This document shows, piece by piece, positions 51,132 to 60,884 of a stretch of 64,000 nt of DNA (position 1 is the first letter of the stretch; each line of letters opens with the position of its first letter). The stretch is from Stentor roeselii (lineage: Eukaryota; Ciliophora; Heterotrichea; Heterotrichida; Stentoridae). Below the pieces are notes generated by a model. The model had not been told where the DNA came from and searched no databases. It saw only the letters and a list, made by a program, of their open reading frames with translations. The stretch lies in contig RSEH01000199.1 in assembly GCA_006503475.1 (NCBI GenBank), positions 25,946-89,945 of the forward strand, written 5' to 3'. The position numbers and the translations under genes were made by a program.

Positions 51132-51710
51132 CTAATTACCCATATGTGACACAACAACAACTTCTCGAATATCAAGACAATTTTTCATCGCTTCTCTAAT
51201 CGCTAGATTTTTCGCCGAGTTTTTCACATTATTCCCATCAAACCTTGTCCAAATCTCGAATCTGACATTTTTTCCCTTATCTAAAACTCGACAACCAACA
51301 ATATCAAGACTTGAATTAAAAGTTTCTCCAATCAAGCCAAAAACTATTTTGTCCCAACAAGTCTTCACCTGGCTTGGGTCAAAAGAATCAAGTTCAAAGA
51401 AAAATAATGAACCTGACTTGTTTGAAGCGTCTTCGGCAGAAGGCTCTGAAGTTGACTCGAAGACGCAAATGGCTTCAACTGAAGAGTTTAAAGGCTCGAC
51501 TATTACTTTCACTCGGGTTTCAGGGTTTTCGAATAAAGATGATGGACTTGCGTGAGGAATGTAGTTCCAAAACTGCCAGAATTCGTGGATGTTCTCGAAT
51601 TCTCCTACTTTTTGCATTGAACTGAAGGATCGGCCGTGGTCTGACTTGCTTAGGTTCCACATTTCCCAGATTGACCACTTGCGGTGCAGGGGATAACTTT
51701 GTGAATCCAT
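51132..51710 (-). CDS. eIF4E-family cap-binding protein
   Basis: About 192 residues from ATG 51710 (MDSQSYPLHRKWSIWEMW). eIF4E hallmarks: YPLHRKWSIWEMWN with the cap-pocket type tryptophan, IHEFWQFWNYIPHAS, DKIVFGLIGETF, DIVGCRVL, VRFEIWTRFDG, and a final helix with VVVSH. The loop normally carrying the second cap-stacking Trp (MWED) reads PSAEDASNKSG, so Trp102 of the classic protein is replaced and cap affinity may differ, as in class II/III or 4EHP-like proteins. It initiates or represses cap-dependent translation. Stop TAG. Confidence 0.85.
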   Translation of the reverse strand: MDSQSYPLHRKWSIWEMWNLSKSDHGRSFSSMQKVGEFENIHEFWQFWNYIPHASPSSLFENPETRVKVIVEPLNSSVEAICVFESTSEPSAEDASNKSGSLFFFELDSFDPSQVKTCWDKIVFGLIGETFNSSLDIVGCRVLDKGKNVRFEIWTRFDGNNVKNSAKNLAIREAMKNCLDIREVVVVSHMGN

Positions 51711-51750
51711 TAAAATACAACAAATTACTAAAAGTTTCAACACTTTGAAC

Positions 51751-52374
51751 TTAATTCTCCTTATGAGGTAAAGGAATCGTAAAAAATTTTCCTAAATTTA
51801 TCCCAGAAAGATGTTCATAAGTTTGACTCAAGTTATTATGAGTAGCAAAAGACATCATCACATCAATAACCAAAGTAGTCCCAGCAATAAACAAAGCCCT
51901 AAACCTTATCGGCACCAAGTAATAATTAACAAAACTCATCGGTCCCCAATAAAGCCAATTTGACCAAAGCGTTAAAAGATAATCTCTAGACATCTTATCT
52001 TCATAGCTCTCAGGCTGATGTTCCAAGTAATTCGTCCACTTAATAAAACAAGCAGTTTCACTAGGTGTATAAATCATCTGTTCACAAAAGACTTTCTTGA
52101 AAGCTGCAGATCTTGTCATTGATTTTCCAAAAGCCATATCAAGTATTGGCAGGAATAAATAAGCCTCAAAAAGAATTTCTAGTCCACCGTAACTCGCGAC
52201 AACCCCTCCACGAAAAGAGTCGTATTTTCGGTTCTCAAGCTGCTCTTGAGTGAAGTAATCACCGAGCCAAGCGATCCAGAACCCACTTAACATCCTGTTT
52301 TAGAATTACTGAGTGCGGATTGGGTATTTTTCTAGAATGTGCTTGAATATTCCCCAGAAGTGGCTTGTTACCAT
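51751..52374 (-). CDS. Mpv17/PMP22-family membrane protein
   Basis: About 202 residues after joining a first exon (ATG 52374, MVTSHFWGIFKHILEKYPIR) through a 15-nt intron at 52295-52309 (GTAATTCTAAAACAG). The family's N-terminal YPIRTQMLSG and GDYFTQ motifs fall across the junction, confirming it. Four hydrophobic helices, WGPMSFVNYYLVPIRFR in the conserved C-terminal part. Mpv17/PMP22 proteins sit in inner mitochondrial or peroxisomal membranes and are linked to small-molecule permeation and mtDNA maintenance. Without the intron the conserved N-terminus would be lost. 40 nt upstream of eIF4E on the same strand. Confidence 0.9.
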
Positions 52375-52903
52375 GATTTGTTTTTATTTGGAGTTTAGAT
52401 GAAAATTAAGGCTTTTCAATGATAGGGTGTTAGGGTGTTAGAGATTTCTGGAATGAGAATGGTTTTTTTTATTGGTTAGAGGATTTTTAGTGATTTGATT
52501 ATTACTCTAGATATAATGGGCTGATATTAATAGAGTTTTTTGATAACTATTATGAATTCAGATTTTATTGAAATAAAAATCTCTTATAGTAAAATTTGAA
52601 AACCTATTCTATATTAACTGATTAATAGTTAGTAATACCATTGTTTAATTGATTAATTCATAACTTTGAAACCACAAAGCTAATACTACTAAAATTCTTG
52701 AATTTTCAACAAATCAATTCTTGACTTCTCCACCAGCATCCTCCTCATCCTAACTCAATCCCTTAAAAATTCCTAATCCCTAAACCCTAAACTCCCAAAA
52801 CCATTCTAAAACCCTCCTATCATTAAAAATCTCTAATCTCCAAAACCAATCCTCTCCAAATCCCTTCCATAATTCCACCACTTCATCCATAAATCTCATT
52901 AAA
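52375..52903. promoter_or_regulatory. Divergent intergenic region with G-free right half
   Basis: No gene. From 52737 to 52905 there is no G at all on the + strand, just before the start codon of the next + strand gene; the left part, upstream of the diverging Mpv17 gene, has GGGTGTTAGGG-type runs instead. Confidence 0.55.
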
Positions 52904-54160
52904 ATGCTTTCAATCACTCTAATCGACGAACTCGACAACAAGTCTCCAGACTTAGACCATCTCTTGAAGCTAAGCGAAACCCTTTCAATCCAGGCATCAT
53001 CAGAAAGCACAGACCCAGAGTTGTTAAAAAGTTTGGGTCACTTGTACCTAGCTCAGAACAACGACCAGAAGTCTCACGAGTTCTACCAAAAAGCCCTTTT
53101 ATCAGCAGGTCTTGACGACGCAGAGCTATGGTACGGTATCGGTACAATGTACTATAAAAACTGCAACTACACCTACGCCGAGCCGTCATTTTTACGAGTT
53201 CTTTCATTGGACCCTTGCTTTCCGAAGCATTCACTGGTAAACTTGAAGCTTGGTTTGATTTACAAGCGTTTTTCACTGTATTCAGAAGCGATTAAGTACT
53301 TTGATAACTGTGAAGGGGTAGAAAAAGCACAAAGTTCAATTCAATCCGCTTTCTGTTTAAGTAAAATGGGAAGTAAGACTGAAGCACTGGCGTTGTTTAA
53401 GTCCTCTCATGAATCCAGTAGAAGTCCTTTCACAGCCCTTTGTCTTGGATGGTTCCTCAGCTCGATAGACCTGAACCAAGCTTTAGGAGTCTTGCATGAA
53501 GGAATGTCCCTTTGTCAGAAAGACACTGTGGAAGAACTTGACTTGTTATACGCTATTGCCCAAGTTTTGTATAAGAAAAAAGACTGTGGAGAGGCTTCTA
53601 ACTGTTATTATAAGTTACTGAATAAGAACTCAGGGGATTACCAGATTTGGAATAGCTTTGGAATCATGTTGGCTGAAACTGGACAAAGCACTCAAGCTTT
53701 CAGATGCTTTATCAAAGCCTCTGAACTTTCTTGTAATAGTGCTGAGGTCTGGAATAATATTGGAAGTCTTTATTGGAGATCTGGACAACTCGCTGAATCT
53801 AAGCAAGCTTATGAAAAGGCACTTAAGATGAATTTGAGTAGTGAACTTGTCAAGGAAAATACGAAGGAATATGTTTATACTGAGTGGAATGTCTCTGAAT
53901 TGCCTTTTGTGAAAAGAAATATTTCGAAGTTTAAACCGGAGTTTAAGGAAAGTGACTCGAAAAGCACGGGATTTGTTTCGGCTAGTCCTGTTCAGCAGAA
54001 TTATCAGAATAATTTTGCGACTATGATGGGGTATTTCAACTTTTTTAGACAAATTGCTAATGGAAGAGTTGCTCAGCAGAGGAATGAAGATGATAAAGCT
54101 GCTGAAATTTTAACGGATTTGTCGACTGACCTTCCTAATAAAAGAGGAAGGGATAGCTAA
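52904..54160 (+). CDS. TPR protein, Cyc8/Ssn6 (UTX)-like
   Basis: 418 residues with about eight tetratricopeptide repeats: ELLKSLGHLYLAQNNDQKS, DAELWYGIGTMYYKNCNYTY, AEPSFLRVLSLDPCFPKHSL, LGLIYKRFSLYSEAIKYF, and AEVWNNIGSLYWRSGQLAES. The LWYGIG and LDPCFPK features resemble the yeast Cyc8/Ssn6 co-repressor and the TPR part of UTX demethylases. The C-terminus is short, polar and Ser/Asn-rich, with KRGRDS at the end. No histone demethylase domain. Probably a nuclear co-repressor scaffold; a generic TPR adaptor is possible. Directly preceded by a 169-nt G-free tract. Confidence 0.75.
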   Translation: MLSITLIDELDNKSPDLDHLLKLSETLSIQASSESTDPELLKSLGHLYLAQNNDQKSHEFYQKALLSAGLDDAELWYGIGTMYYKNCNYTYAEPSFLRVLSLDPCFPKHSLVNLKLGLIYKRFSLYSEAIKYFDNCEGVEKAQSSIQSAFCLSKMGSKTEALALFKSSHESSRSPFTALCLGWFLSSIDLNQALGVLHEGMSLCQKDTVEELDLLYAIAQVLYKKKDCGEASNCYYKLLNKNSGDYQIWNSFGIMLAETGQSTQAFRCFIKASELSCNSAEVWNNIGSLYWRSGQLAESKQAYEKALKMNLSSELVKENTKEYVYTEWNVSELPFVKRNISKFKPEFKESDSKSTGFVSASPVQQNYQNNFATMMGYFNFFRQIANGRVAQQRNEDDKAAEILTDLSTDLPNKRGRDS

Positions 54161-54286
54161 TAAGTTGAATTCATGGATTATGATATGAGATTGGAATGGC
54201 TTGTGAATGGATGGGTTTTCTTTTGGATAGAAAGAATGATTTCCATCCTACGCAGTATAGCTGATCATAAAAACCTATCTACTTAT

Positions 54287-55345
54287 CTAAGGAATCGTAT
54301 TTTTTCCTCCATATCCCCAATTATGATGTCGATGAACAGGTACCATTTTCGGAATATTAGGGTCTCCAATTTCATCAATCAAATGCTGATGTTCATTAGG
54401 AACATCACTTCTATGTCTAATCGGAACACTAACCCTTCCAATTTCATCACGATGATTAAGCAACAAATGAACTCCATCAAACCATCTATAAAAGTTGAAA
54501 ATTCTTTTCGCAATAGAACTAACATGTTCAGTTTCATGTAAATTATGATTATCAGTATCATAATGATCTAGAAACTGTCCATATTCCCCATACAAGACAG
54601 GAAAAATCTTATACATTGGAATCGTATTACTCGACATATGCACCCAAGGCGACCTTTCCGCATACAAACTCAAATTTCTTCCAGGGAACAGCCCAACAGT
54701 AGCAAAAGCTCCAAAGTTCAACCTTTCATCCTTATTATTCAAAGAGCCTGCCAGTTCTTCAAATCCACTTCTCCAATAAAGCTTCTTTTTTTCATCTTCC
54801 GCCAAGTTTTTCAATACAAGTCTTTGAAGTTTCACATCAGGGCTAACTTTTCTAATAAGTCCTTCAACTTCAGCCCTATTCGTAAGAGGAATTTTTGCAG
54901 TGGCTTCAATTGCAGACTTGAGTTGTTTAAAAGCCTCGTGATTCCTTAGGTCCATTGGGGAGTAGTCCAAGTTAACTACTGAAGTGATTCGATGATACTT
55001 CAAGATTCCAGTTATTGTCGCGATTTTTCCCCCTAGGCCTGCTCCTAACAAAGAAGCGGTCGTGATACGGTTCTTGTCCATGAAACGAATGACGTCAGAG
55101 GCCAGGTCTTCCGCGTCCATTGACTGACTATGGTCGCTGTTGAAGGAGTTTCGGTAACTCAAAAGCCAGACATTTCGATATTCAAGAAGATGCTTGTTGA
55201 ATAATGGACGCAAGGTCAAAGGGTCTTCCAGAAGGTCTGGAAAAGCGAGAATCGTCGGCATGTCAGGAGATGTGCACTTCAAGAAGGTACCTCGAAGGTG
55301 CACCTTTTCGCTTGGTTGCCAAAGTTTACTAAAGTACCTCAACAT
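54287..55345 (-). CDS. ABHD11-like alpha/beta hydrolase lacking nucleophile serine
   Basis: 352 residues. The first strands and helix (PTILAFPDLLED; DLASDVIRFMDKNRI) and the sequence around the nucleophile elbow match ABHD11-type mitochondrial hydrolases. However, the elbow reads LLGAGLGGKIA where family members have GHSMGG, so the catalytic serine is glycine. Candidate His/Asp positions further on cannot be relied on. Likely a pseudo-enzyme with a binding role. The C-terminal ~90 residues (His-rich: HQHLIDEIGDP; HRHHNWGYGG) look like an added extension. ATG 55345, 27 nt from the diverging small gene. Stop TAG. Confidence 0.75.
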   Translation of the reverse strand: MLRYFSKLWQPSEKVHLRGTFLKCTSPDMPTILAFPDLLEDPLTLRPLFNKHLLEYRNVWLLSYRNSFNSDHSQSMDAEDLASDVIRFMDKNRITTASLLGAGLGGKIATITGILKYHRITSVVNLDYSPMDLRNHEAFKQLKSAIEATAKIPLTNRAEVEGLIRKVSPDVKLQRLVLKNLAEDEKKKLYWRSGFEELAGSLNNKDERLNFGAFATVGLFPGRNLSLYAERSPWVHMSSNTIPMYKIFPVLYGEYGQFLDHYDTDNHNLHETEHVSSIAKRIFNFYRWFDGVHLLLNHRDEIGRVSVPIRHRSDVPNEHQHLIDEIGDPNIPKMVPVHRHHNWGYGGKNTIP

Positions 55346-55372
55346 TTATTTGATGATTTTTTTCTTGAAATA

Positions 55373-55840
55373 ATGGCTTTTTACCCTTTTTGTGATTCTG
55401 AAGGACTACCTTTTTTGTTTAATGGGGAAAAAATCGTAGTTCGGAAGGAAAAGGTTCTTGGAAAACTCAATTTTTTGAATGGGTTGAAAATCGCGTTTTT
55501 GGGGACTTTTTATCTGACGAACTGTCGAGTTATCTTGATTAATGAAGAGACTGGCTTTGAAAAATATAATTTTGCTCTTCATTTGAACCTGATTTATCAT
55601 CTGGATTTCACTAAACGGTCACAACATCAGAACCCGATGATTCAAGGAAAATTTGATAAATTTGCAGAGTTGATGCCTTCTGGAGGAAGTTTTTTCTTTG
55701 AAATGTTGAAAATCGAAGATGGAATTGAAGATTATTTCAGAGAATTGATGAATAAAATCAAAAAATCACCTCCTAGGATTATTCAGGCTTTTGTTAATCC
55801 TAAAAATCCTGATCTTTTGATTGTGCAAGATAACTCTTAG
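55373..55840 (+). CDS. Small PH/GRAM-like protein, unknown
   Basis: 155 residues from ATG 55373 (MAFYPFCDSEGLPFLFNG). An upstream ATG at 55298 would overlap the diverging hydrolase gene and is less likely. Beta-strand pattern FLGTFYLTNCRVILINEE, then YNFALHLNLIYHLDF, FAELMPSGGSFFFEML and a C-terminal helix resemble the PH/GLUE/GRAM fold (as in VPS36 N-termini). It is 13 nt from a converging gene. Function uncertain. Stop TAG. Confidence 0.6.
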   Translation: MAFYPFCDSEGLPFLFNGEKIVVRKEKVLGKLNFLNGLKIAFLGTFYLTNCRVILINEETGFEKYNFALHLNLIYHLDFTKRSQHQNPMIQGKFDKFAELMPSGGSFFFEMLKIEDGIEDYFRELMNKIKKSPPRIIQAFVNPKNPDLLIVQDNS

Positions 55841-55853
55841 GTTATTTTAATGA

Positions 55854-56096
55854 TTAAAAGGCTTCGCAGCGCTTTTTTGGGGGTTTTTGGGGTTTTAAGG
55901 GTTTTGGCTTTTTTTTAGGGATTAATGGGTCTTGAGGGGTTTTTAAGAGGGTTTCTTCGATTATTTTTTTTATTAGATCGTCTGGAAGGATGAGCTTATC
56001 GGCTATTGAGATGAAGTTCTGGTAGTTGTCGAGTTCTTTTAGCTTTTTTTCGTATTCTTCTTCATTGCAACTTAATTTGTTTCTACGAGGAATCAT
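55854..56096 (-). CDS. Small basic protein, unknown (80 aa)
   Basis: ATG 56096, preceded by CCTTATAA, to TAA; 80 residues. A helical N-terminal two thirds (EEEYEKKLKELDNYQNFIS) and a Pro/Lys-rich tail (KKKPKPLKPQKPPKKR). The good start context, tight spacing to the converging gene and complete frame support it as real. No family recognised. Confidence 0.5.
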   Translation of the reverse strand: MIPRRNKLSCNEEEYEKKLKELDNYQNFISIADKLILPDDLIKKIIEETLLKTPQDPLIPKKKPKPLKPQKPPKKRCEAF

Positions 56097-56496
56097 TTAT
56101 AAGGAAGGTTGAAATTTTAAGGATTTTTTTTTAGATTTTTTGGATTTTTATTTAGATGATGGGAAGTTTTTGTTTCTCCGATAGTTAGATGATTTATTAG
56201 GAGATAATGGAATATTTAGCATAATTAGAGCATGAAATCTGTTGATTGTAATCATTTTTTAGGTTGGAATATTTATAAAATTTGAGTAGATCAAATTTTA
56301 TTGATCTGAAGAGTAATGAGAAATTTGGAGCATTAAGCTATGGTTTTTTAAATTACGTTAAACTTTGTCTTGTCAAGAAAAAAATAGTTTAGTTAATACA
56401 AGATTACATACAAGTAGATAAACCATTAGACATTTTTCCTATAAATATTCCTAATTTATATTGAAATGGAATATTTTTTCATTACTATAAATATAG
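56097..56496. other. Intergenic interval with family promoter motif
   Basis: No gene. Contains CATTTTTCCTATAAA at 56431-56445, the motif of the membrane-protein family, upstream of member 3. The left part, next to the diverging small gene, is G-rich on the + strand. Confidence 0.5.
56431..56445 (+). promoter_or_regulatory. Family promoter motif CATTTTTCCTATAAA
   Basis: Same 15-nt motif as upstream of members 1, 2 and 5, here 51 nt before the start codon of member 3. Confidence 0.65.
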
Positions 56497-58446
56497 ATGT
56501 TTCAAGGCATTTTATTGTTGATGCTAAGTATGCTTGCTGAATCGGTATATATTAAGATTGATCCAAATCCAACGAAAGTATATATAACTAGCAACACTAC
56601 ATTGGCCATCTTGGTTCATAATGATGATGAATCATTATACAACTCAATAATAGCAGGAACACTATCAAGTTCAAATGGATGTGCAGATCTAAGCATTAGC
56701 AAATTCGACAAAAATTCTGTATTAGCAACTGCAAATTTCACAAAGATTGGAGAATGTCAAATAATCGCCTCCATAGATGATCTAAACATCCAAAAAACCT
56801 TAAAATTAAATGTGGATCGAATAAAATTCAACTTTACAAGAAATCCATCAATCTCAAACACAACTTAAAACGATTCTTTATCATATGAAATATCAGCCAT
56901 AGGTCAAGACAATAAAATATTGACTTACTTTTACGGGTCCGCCTTTCTAAATTTGAAATGTTTAACAAGTGAATGCTCAGGTGATATCTTCAAAATAATC
57001 GAAGATGATGGCATTCATGAAGTTAAAAAATTTCAAGTCGATTTCACAGATGGATATTTTTCAACTGATAACTTATTTATTCTTTCCTCAGGAAAATTCA
57101 AACTTCAGGCAAGTTCAGATATTTCAGAGACTGGAGAGTCAAAAGAAATCCAAGTCCAAAACTACCTTAAAGAAATAAAAATCACTGTTGATGAAAACCC
57201 TCAAAGTGCCTTAAAAGACTTAAATATTAATGTGAGATTACTGGGTGATGACGGAGAAGAATATATCCAACCTACAATCGCTTCTCTAGAAACTAACTTT
57301 TCTTCTTATAACGGTGACACCAACTACACGACATCAACAGGAACTTGGAATATTACTTGTTACTTTAATTTATCAGGTAATTTCAGTTTGAAAGTAACAA
57401 CAAATGAATCAGATTCAGTAGAAGGAAAATTAGAAAAACTTAAAATTTACCCAAATTTGTTGAAATTTTCTGAATTTTCAGAAGATCTTCCGACGAATGA
57501 TAGACATACTTTCGGGTATACTGTTAGGGTTTATGATTCGTCTGGTGATTCTGTTATTAAGAAGCCTCAGGTTGAAGTTAGGTCGTTTGTGGATAAGGAC
57601 CATAGTCTGGGAGGGAAAAGTAAAGTTTTAACGGTGGATGGAGTTGCTAAGTTTAAGGATATTAATTTTGAAGACTCTGGAAAACAAAAGTTGAGAGTTA
57701 CTATTGGTGATCAGGTTTTTGTTTATGAGAAGAGTTTTGATATTGAATCAACTGATTGCTCAGTTGGAAGCGGTCCAATATCCTGCACTTCAGTATTAAT
57801 TTTCTTAGGTCTATTCCTTCCATTCGTATTCTACAACAGTGACAAATCAATAACATCCTTCCCGAAAAAGCCTCTTTTCCTATTAATCCATCCTCTGACA
57901 GGATTATTCTTCGAGTCTCCTCGGAACAGACGACTTTCACTATCAATCCTGTTAGTCACATGCGAGTTGATAACAATAACTCTAATCGGGGCAGTTTACG
58001 CTTATTTCGACGACCCTACCGAGCATTACGACAAAGACTTCACCGACTACTACGGCAGAATTCTTTACAAAGGCGGCATGGGTTGGGCAATCGGTCAATT
58101 CGCGATAATTCCTTTATTTTTCTTAAATTTCTTCTCAGTCGGTAACCGAAAACTCGCGATTTACTTTTACGTGATTTGCGGAATTTTTATTATTTTGTGC
58201 TTTGGAGCTATGATTGGAATGACTGCAAAGTATTGCATCGGGTATTCTCAGTATTGGACTGTAAATTTCTTGATTTTCTTACTTTTTGACTTGGTTTTGA
58301 TGGAAGTTATTTATGTGATTATCGCGATTTTAATCATGTCGGAGAAACATAAACGAAATTTCGTCCCTTTTATGAAAAGTCCAGAAAAGATAGAAGAAGA
58401 AAGCCAGTTCAGCATAAATTCAGACAATAACCGAGTAAATAATTAA
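56497..58446 (+). CDS. Large-ectodomain multi-pass membrane protein, family member 3 (in-frame TAA)
   Basis: 649 codons from MFQGILLLMLSMLAESVY (signal peptide). The ectodomain has repeats like its paralogues. Then come a CSVGSGPISC hinge and about five membrane helices with the family marks HPLTG, PRNRR, LIGAVYAYFD, DYYGRILYKGGMGWAIGQ and FLLFDLVLMEVIY. A TAA at 56866-56868 (after ISNTT) interrupts the otherwise continuous frame; no GT...AG 15-nt intron covers it. So it is a recent pseudogene, a readthrough gene or an assembly error. It lacks the 15-nt intron found near the start of members 1, 2, 4 and 5. Its end is 24 nt from converging member 4. Confidence 0.7.
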
Positions 58447-58470
58447 AATTTCTCATAAATCTTCATTATT

Positions 58471-60774
58471 CTAATTAAAGTTATTTGAGTTCTCTTCTGA
58501 CTCCTCAGCAAGATGCATCTTTTGAGATTTTTTCGGCTTGGCTTCCATTTCACCTCGAATCATTCTACTCATAAAACAAAGACAAAGGAAAGAATAAACA
58601 ATTTGCACAAAGAAAAAATCAAAAAGTAAAAAAACCATGAAATTTATAATCCAGAATACAAAGTACCCAAGACAATATTTAATTGTCATGCCGATGATAG
58701 CGCCAGTAGAAAGTCCCATCAAGAGCAGCATGACCCCAGCAGTGATTTTCCCAGTTCTAACACTTTCCGCAGCTTTAAAATTGAAGTAAAATAAAGGAAT
58801 CGCCACAATCTGACTCAAGGCCCATCCAGTGGCTCCTTTATAGACTTCTGAATTTTTATAATCATCAAAGTTTCGGTTATAGTGAGTTGTAGGAGTGTCA
58901 TAATAGCCGTATATCGCACCGATCAGTGTCAACATCAGAAGTTCACAAGTCGCCATTTGCATCATCAAAAGACTTCGACGGTAGTTCGGCTGTTTGTAGC
59001 AAAGTCCTGAAAGAGGGTGAATTGCGAGTACTTTTATTGGAATGTAATTAAAGCTTTTTTGCTTTGAATCAACTGTCATTATGAAACAAGGGAAAATTAC
59101 TCCCAGGACTAACAAAAGAATCATTGCGATTAAAGGACCGTACCCGATATCGCAGTCGATACCTTCGATATCGTATTTTGAACTACTTTTCTGAGAATTT
59201 CCTCCAGCTGTTACTTTTATTCTATAACTTCCACCTGATTTCACGTAAAATTCACTTATATGGGCGTGACCGTTTTTTACTTTGTATTCTGTTACGCCTT
59301 CGTATGTTGAGGAGGGAGAAGTAGAGATTTCTATAGGAATGTCGATTTCTGTTATTGGGTCACCGTTGGCGTAACTTAAATAAACGTCGAATTCGAAAGG
59401 GTCTCTTACTGTCTCTGGTAAAGGGTCTGAAAAGTTAGTGATTTTTATTTTTATGCCTTCAACGCTTATCGTTTTAGAGTATCCTATCACTGAACCTGAT
59501 TGAGCTCTCACTTGACGTTTGCCGTAGCCTTCAAAGTAAACCTCTGCTTCTGTGAAATTTGTGACTTTGTTGCTAACATCACCACCTAGTAAATATCTTC
59601 TATTACTGATAACTTCATTAAATTTTACTGCTGCGGTATTTTTGTAGGGTCTTCCATCTTCTCCTTTTATTTCTACAGTTACGTTAAACTTCTGATAGGC
59701 TGAGATTTTTGTTTCATTTACATTTACTTTCAATGAGCCTACTTTGTTTGTGGTATGAATCAATGTTCCATAGCATCCATAGTTTGGATCATCGAGACTC
59801 TCATCAGCATCGAAAGCACAAATGTAAAATTCGCCTTGAGATAAAATTTTTACTTGGGTAAAATTATATTTTCCTCCTGAAGTAGATACTGGTTTAACTC
59901 TAGTACCTCCTCCATTAATTTTCGTTCCTTTGCAGTCATCCTCATTGTCTAAACAGTATAAATCCAGATAAACTCTAAGGTTTGCATCAGTAACATCTTG
60001 GTTTATACCATTCTGAGAAATTTGAAGTTGAACTGCAACCCAAAAAGTTTGATCACTTGTAACTTTTTGACTTGTTTCTAAAAATTCACTGATACTTGGT
60101 ATACTAATCAATGTTGACTCTACATCTACTTCGAGCGATGCCTTTACTGTCGGTTCTCCAACTACCTGAGCGATAATTTTATTGTTCTTTTTTGATTGAG
60201 GATAACAATTGAATGTCTCAACATTTCCAGCTTTAATAATAAAATTTTTAGATCTTTCACATCTAAAGCTGTCATCTTCCTTCTCTGAATATAAAGTCAT
60301 GTTTAGATCTTGTGGCCATGGCGAATCATCGAGTGTGCCGAGGACTGAAACTGAAATTGCGATGTTTCTTCCAACGCTTACAGATTCTGAACCTGAAATA
60401 ATTATAACTTTTTTGTAATTTTGCTTCACGGGTACTTCTTTTGATACGCCTTCAGAAAAATTTCCTCCATTGGCTTTAAATGTGAAATTTCCTGTGCAGG
60501 ATATGGTTAAATCTTTGAAATTAATAATTTTTGATAAGGAATTTGACCTTTTAACCTTTTGGCCATATAAGCAGCTGTCATCTTCAATAAGAGAAATAGT
60601 AATATCTTCTTGTCCTGTGAATTCAGTATTATTGGTAAGTCCAATATCTACATTAAAACTAATATCTTTTTCCAAATAGCCTTTCTAAGTGAAAATTACA
60701 ATAAAGTTCGAATCCATGATAACCAAAGAAGCATCTGAGTAAGCCCCAACAACAAGAAAAGCCAATAAGATCAT
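58471..60774 (-). CDS. Large-ectodomain multi-pass membrane protein, family member 4
   Basis: About 762 residues. ATG 60774 gives a signal peptide (MILLAFLVVGAYSDA), and a 15-nt intron at 60685-60699 (GTAATTTTCACTTAG) joins it to the main frame. The ectodomain is ~500 residues of beta-rich repeats with several Cys pairs and N-glycosylation sites. The hinge CDIGYGPLI precedes about five membrane helices with HPLSG, PNYRR, LIGAIYGYYD, GATGWALSQIVAIPLFYFNF and a final FFVQIVYSFLCLCFMS. The cytosolic tail is Lys/Glu-rich. The most divergent member, with a degraded form of the promoter motif upstream. Stop TAA. Confidence 0.8.
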
Positions 60775-60884
60775 ATAAAATATAGGATAAATTATTCGAA
60801 TATGTTCAAAATGGAAACAAAATCTCAACACTTAAACATAAATCATAAAATTTTTGAAATTTTTAAAATCTATCTTTATCTACC

